Positions 5,721 to 6,105 of a stretch of 6,105 nucleotides of DNA are shown piece after piece; position 1 is the first letter of the stretch; every line of letters starts with the position of its first letter. A program made the translations under genes and the position numbers. The notes under the pieces are model-generated. The model did not search any database, was not told where the DNA came from, and worked only from the letters and a program-made list of their open reading frames with translations. Location: contig CAYOEZ010000264.1 in the NCBI GenBank assembly GCA_964402955.1, positions 1 to 6,105 on the forward strand. The letters run 5' to 3'. Origin of the DNA: CAYOEZ01 sp964402955 (GTDB lineage Bacteria > Chloroflexota > DTOL01 > DAOUCN01).

Positions 5721-5812
5721 CTTGACGGCGCAAGGGAGCGCCTTACTACTCAGATTGGGAAGGCAGGTGGGCAATGCCCCTTGACGCTGCGGCCGCGCGC
5801 TAAATACTACTC
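5721..5812 (+). repeat. Duplicated CTTGACG...TACTACTC promoter-like element
   Basis: CTTGACG occurs at 5721-5727 and 5780-5786. Each copy is followed, 16 and 18 nt later, by TACTACTC (5744-5751 and 5805-5812). The sequences between are not similar. The layout looks like two tandem promoters, or two copies of a regulatory site, upstream of the methyltransferase. Confidence 0.35.
5781..5808 (+). promoter_or_regulatory. Putative promoter of the methyltransferase gene
   Basis: TTGACG (5781-5786, 5 of 6) is followed after 16 nt by AATACT (5803-5808, 4 of 6). Transcription would start near 5815, about 37 nt before the TTG start codon. The -10 box is ambiguous: TACTAC at 5805-5810 with an 18-nt spacer is an alternative. 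Confidence 0.45.
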
Positions 5813-5851
5813 TCGAACGCCACGCGACGACTTTGTACCGGAGGTGTGTCT

Positions 5852-6105
5852 TTGCCTGGTCTCACTGACCCAACCTACCTGCGCGCGCAGCAGTACAACA
5901 ACGCGTCGAATCTCAATGCACGGATCTATCTGCACGCACAATTCAGTACCAACATGCAGGGCTGGCAGCGCTGGCTCTTTGACCAACTGCATCTGCCGCC
6001 TTGCTGCCGTGTCCTCGAACTGGGCTGTGGCCCGGGCAATCTCTGGCGCGACAATGGCGATCGTCTGCCGCCGGGCTGGGATGTCCTCCTGACCGACTTC
6101 TCGGC
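5852..6105 (+). CDS. Class I SAM-dependent methyltransferase (5' part, runs off the window)
   Basis: An open frame with no stop reaches the right edge, covering the first 84 codons of a Rossmann-fold methyltransferase. Motif I, VLELGCGPGNLW (54-65), is the SAM-binding glycine loop at the end of strand beta-1. The acidic residue expected after strand beta-2, which contacts the SAM ribose, fits D82 in LLTDFS. The N-terminal part (YNNASNLNARIYLH, 15-28; FSTNMQGWQRWLFDQL, 31-46) is typical of a group of stand-alone bacterial methyltransferases of unknown substrate. The TTG at 5852 is chosen because GGAGG (5840-5844) lies seven nt upstream; a GTG two codons earlier is too close to that site, and the frame closes at TAA 5801-5803. 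It is divergent from gcvT, so a link to one-carbon metabolism is possible but unproven. The substrate cannot be told from this fragment. Confidence 0.88.
   Translation, partial: MPGLTDPTYLRAQQYNNASNLNARIYLHAQFSTNMQGWQRWLFDQLHLPPCCRVLELGCGPGNLWRDNGDRLPPGWDVLLTDFS

Noticed and set aside
5781..6092. 103-codon plus-strand frame at the right end
   Set aside because: The overlapping frame from TTG 5852 carries the methyltransferase motif VLELGCGPGNLW and a good ribosome binding site. The 5781 frame has neither.

Overview
This window is ordinary, gene-dense bacterial chromosome. It has moderately high GC, short intergenic gaps, strong AGGAGG-type ribosome binding sites, some TTG starts, and promoters that match the housekeeping sigma-70 consensus closely. 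No mobile element, CRISPR array, tRNA or rRNA is visible. Tandem rubrerythrins, a GH4 glycosidase, GcvT/GcvH and a TTG-started methyltransferase would fit an anaerobic or facultative heterotroph. The general look resembles Anaerolineae/Caldilineae-type Chloroflexota, but that placement is an inference and weakly supported.

Layout, left to right. (1) 1-1181, minus strand: two tandem 166-residue rubrerythrin paralogues (681-1181 then 112-612, in transcription order), about 60% identical by hand count. They are followed by what looks like the ribosome binding site and first codons of a third minus-strand gene at the window edge (17-1). (2) 1182-1412: a divergent control region. A minus-strand promoter for the rubrerythrins and a plus-strand promoter for the aldo/keto reductase lie back to back, with their -35 boxes one base apart. 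GCAAGA/TCTTGC repeats are scattered through it. (3) 1413-3926, plus strand: an aldo/keto reductase and an NAD-dependent family 4 glycoside hydrolase, 51-54 nt apart and probably co-transcribed. (4) 3927-4027: the gap between convergent genes, holding a long, near-perfect hairpin with no U-tract. (5) 4028-5553, minus strand: gcvT then gcvH (T and H proteins of the glycine cleavage system), driven by a perfect TTGACA-N17-TATAAT promoter. (6) 5554-5851: a second divergent intergenic region, with a duplicated CTTGACG...TACTACTC promoter-like element. (7) 5852-6105, plus strand: the 5' part of a class I SAM-dependent methyltransferase that runs off the window.

How the genes may work together: the rubrerythrins detoxify peroxide. 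The divergent reductase may share their control, perhaps for reactive carbonyls or sugar aldehydes. The GH4 enzyme points to use of alpha- or uronic-acid glycosides. GcvT and GcvH need P and L proteins that are not in this window. I saw no convincing new multi-gene system. The most interesting signals are the shared rubrerythrin/reductase control region and the convergent-gap hairpin.
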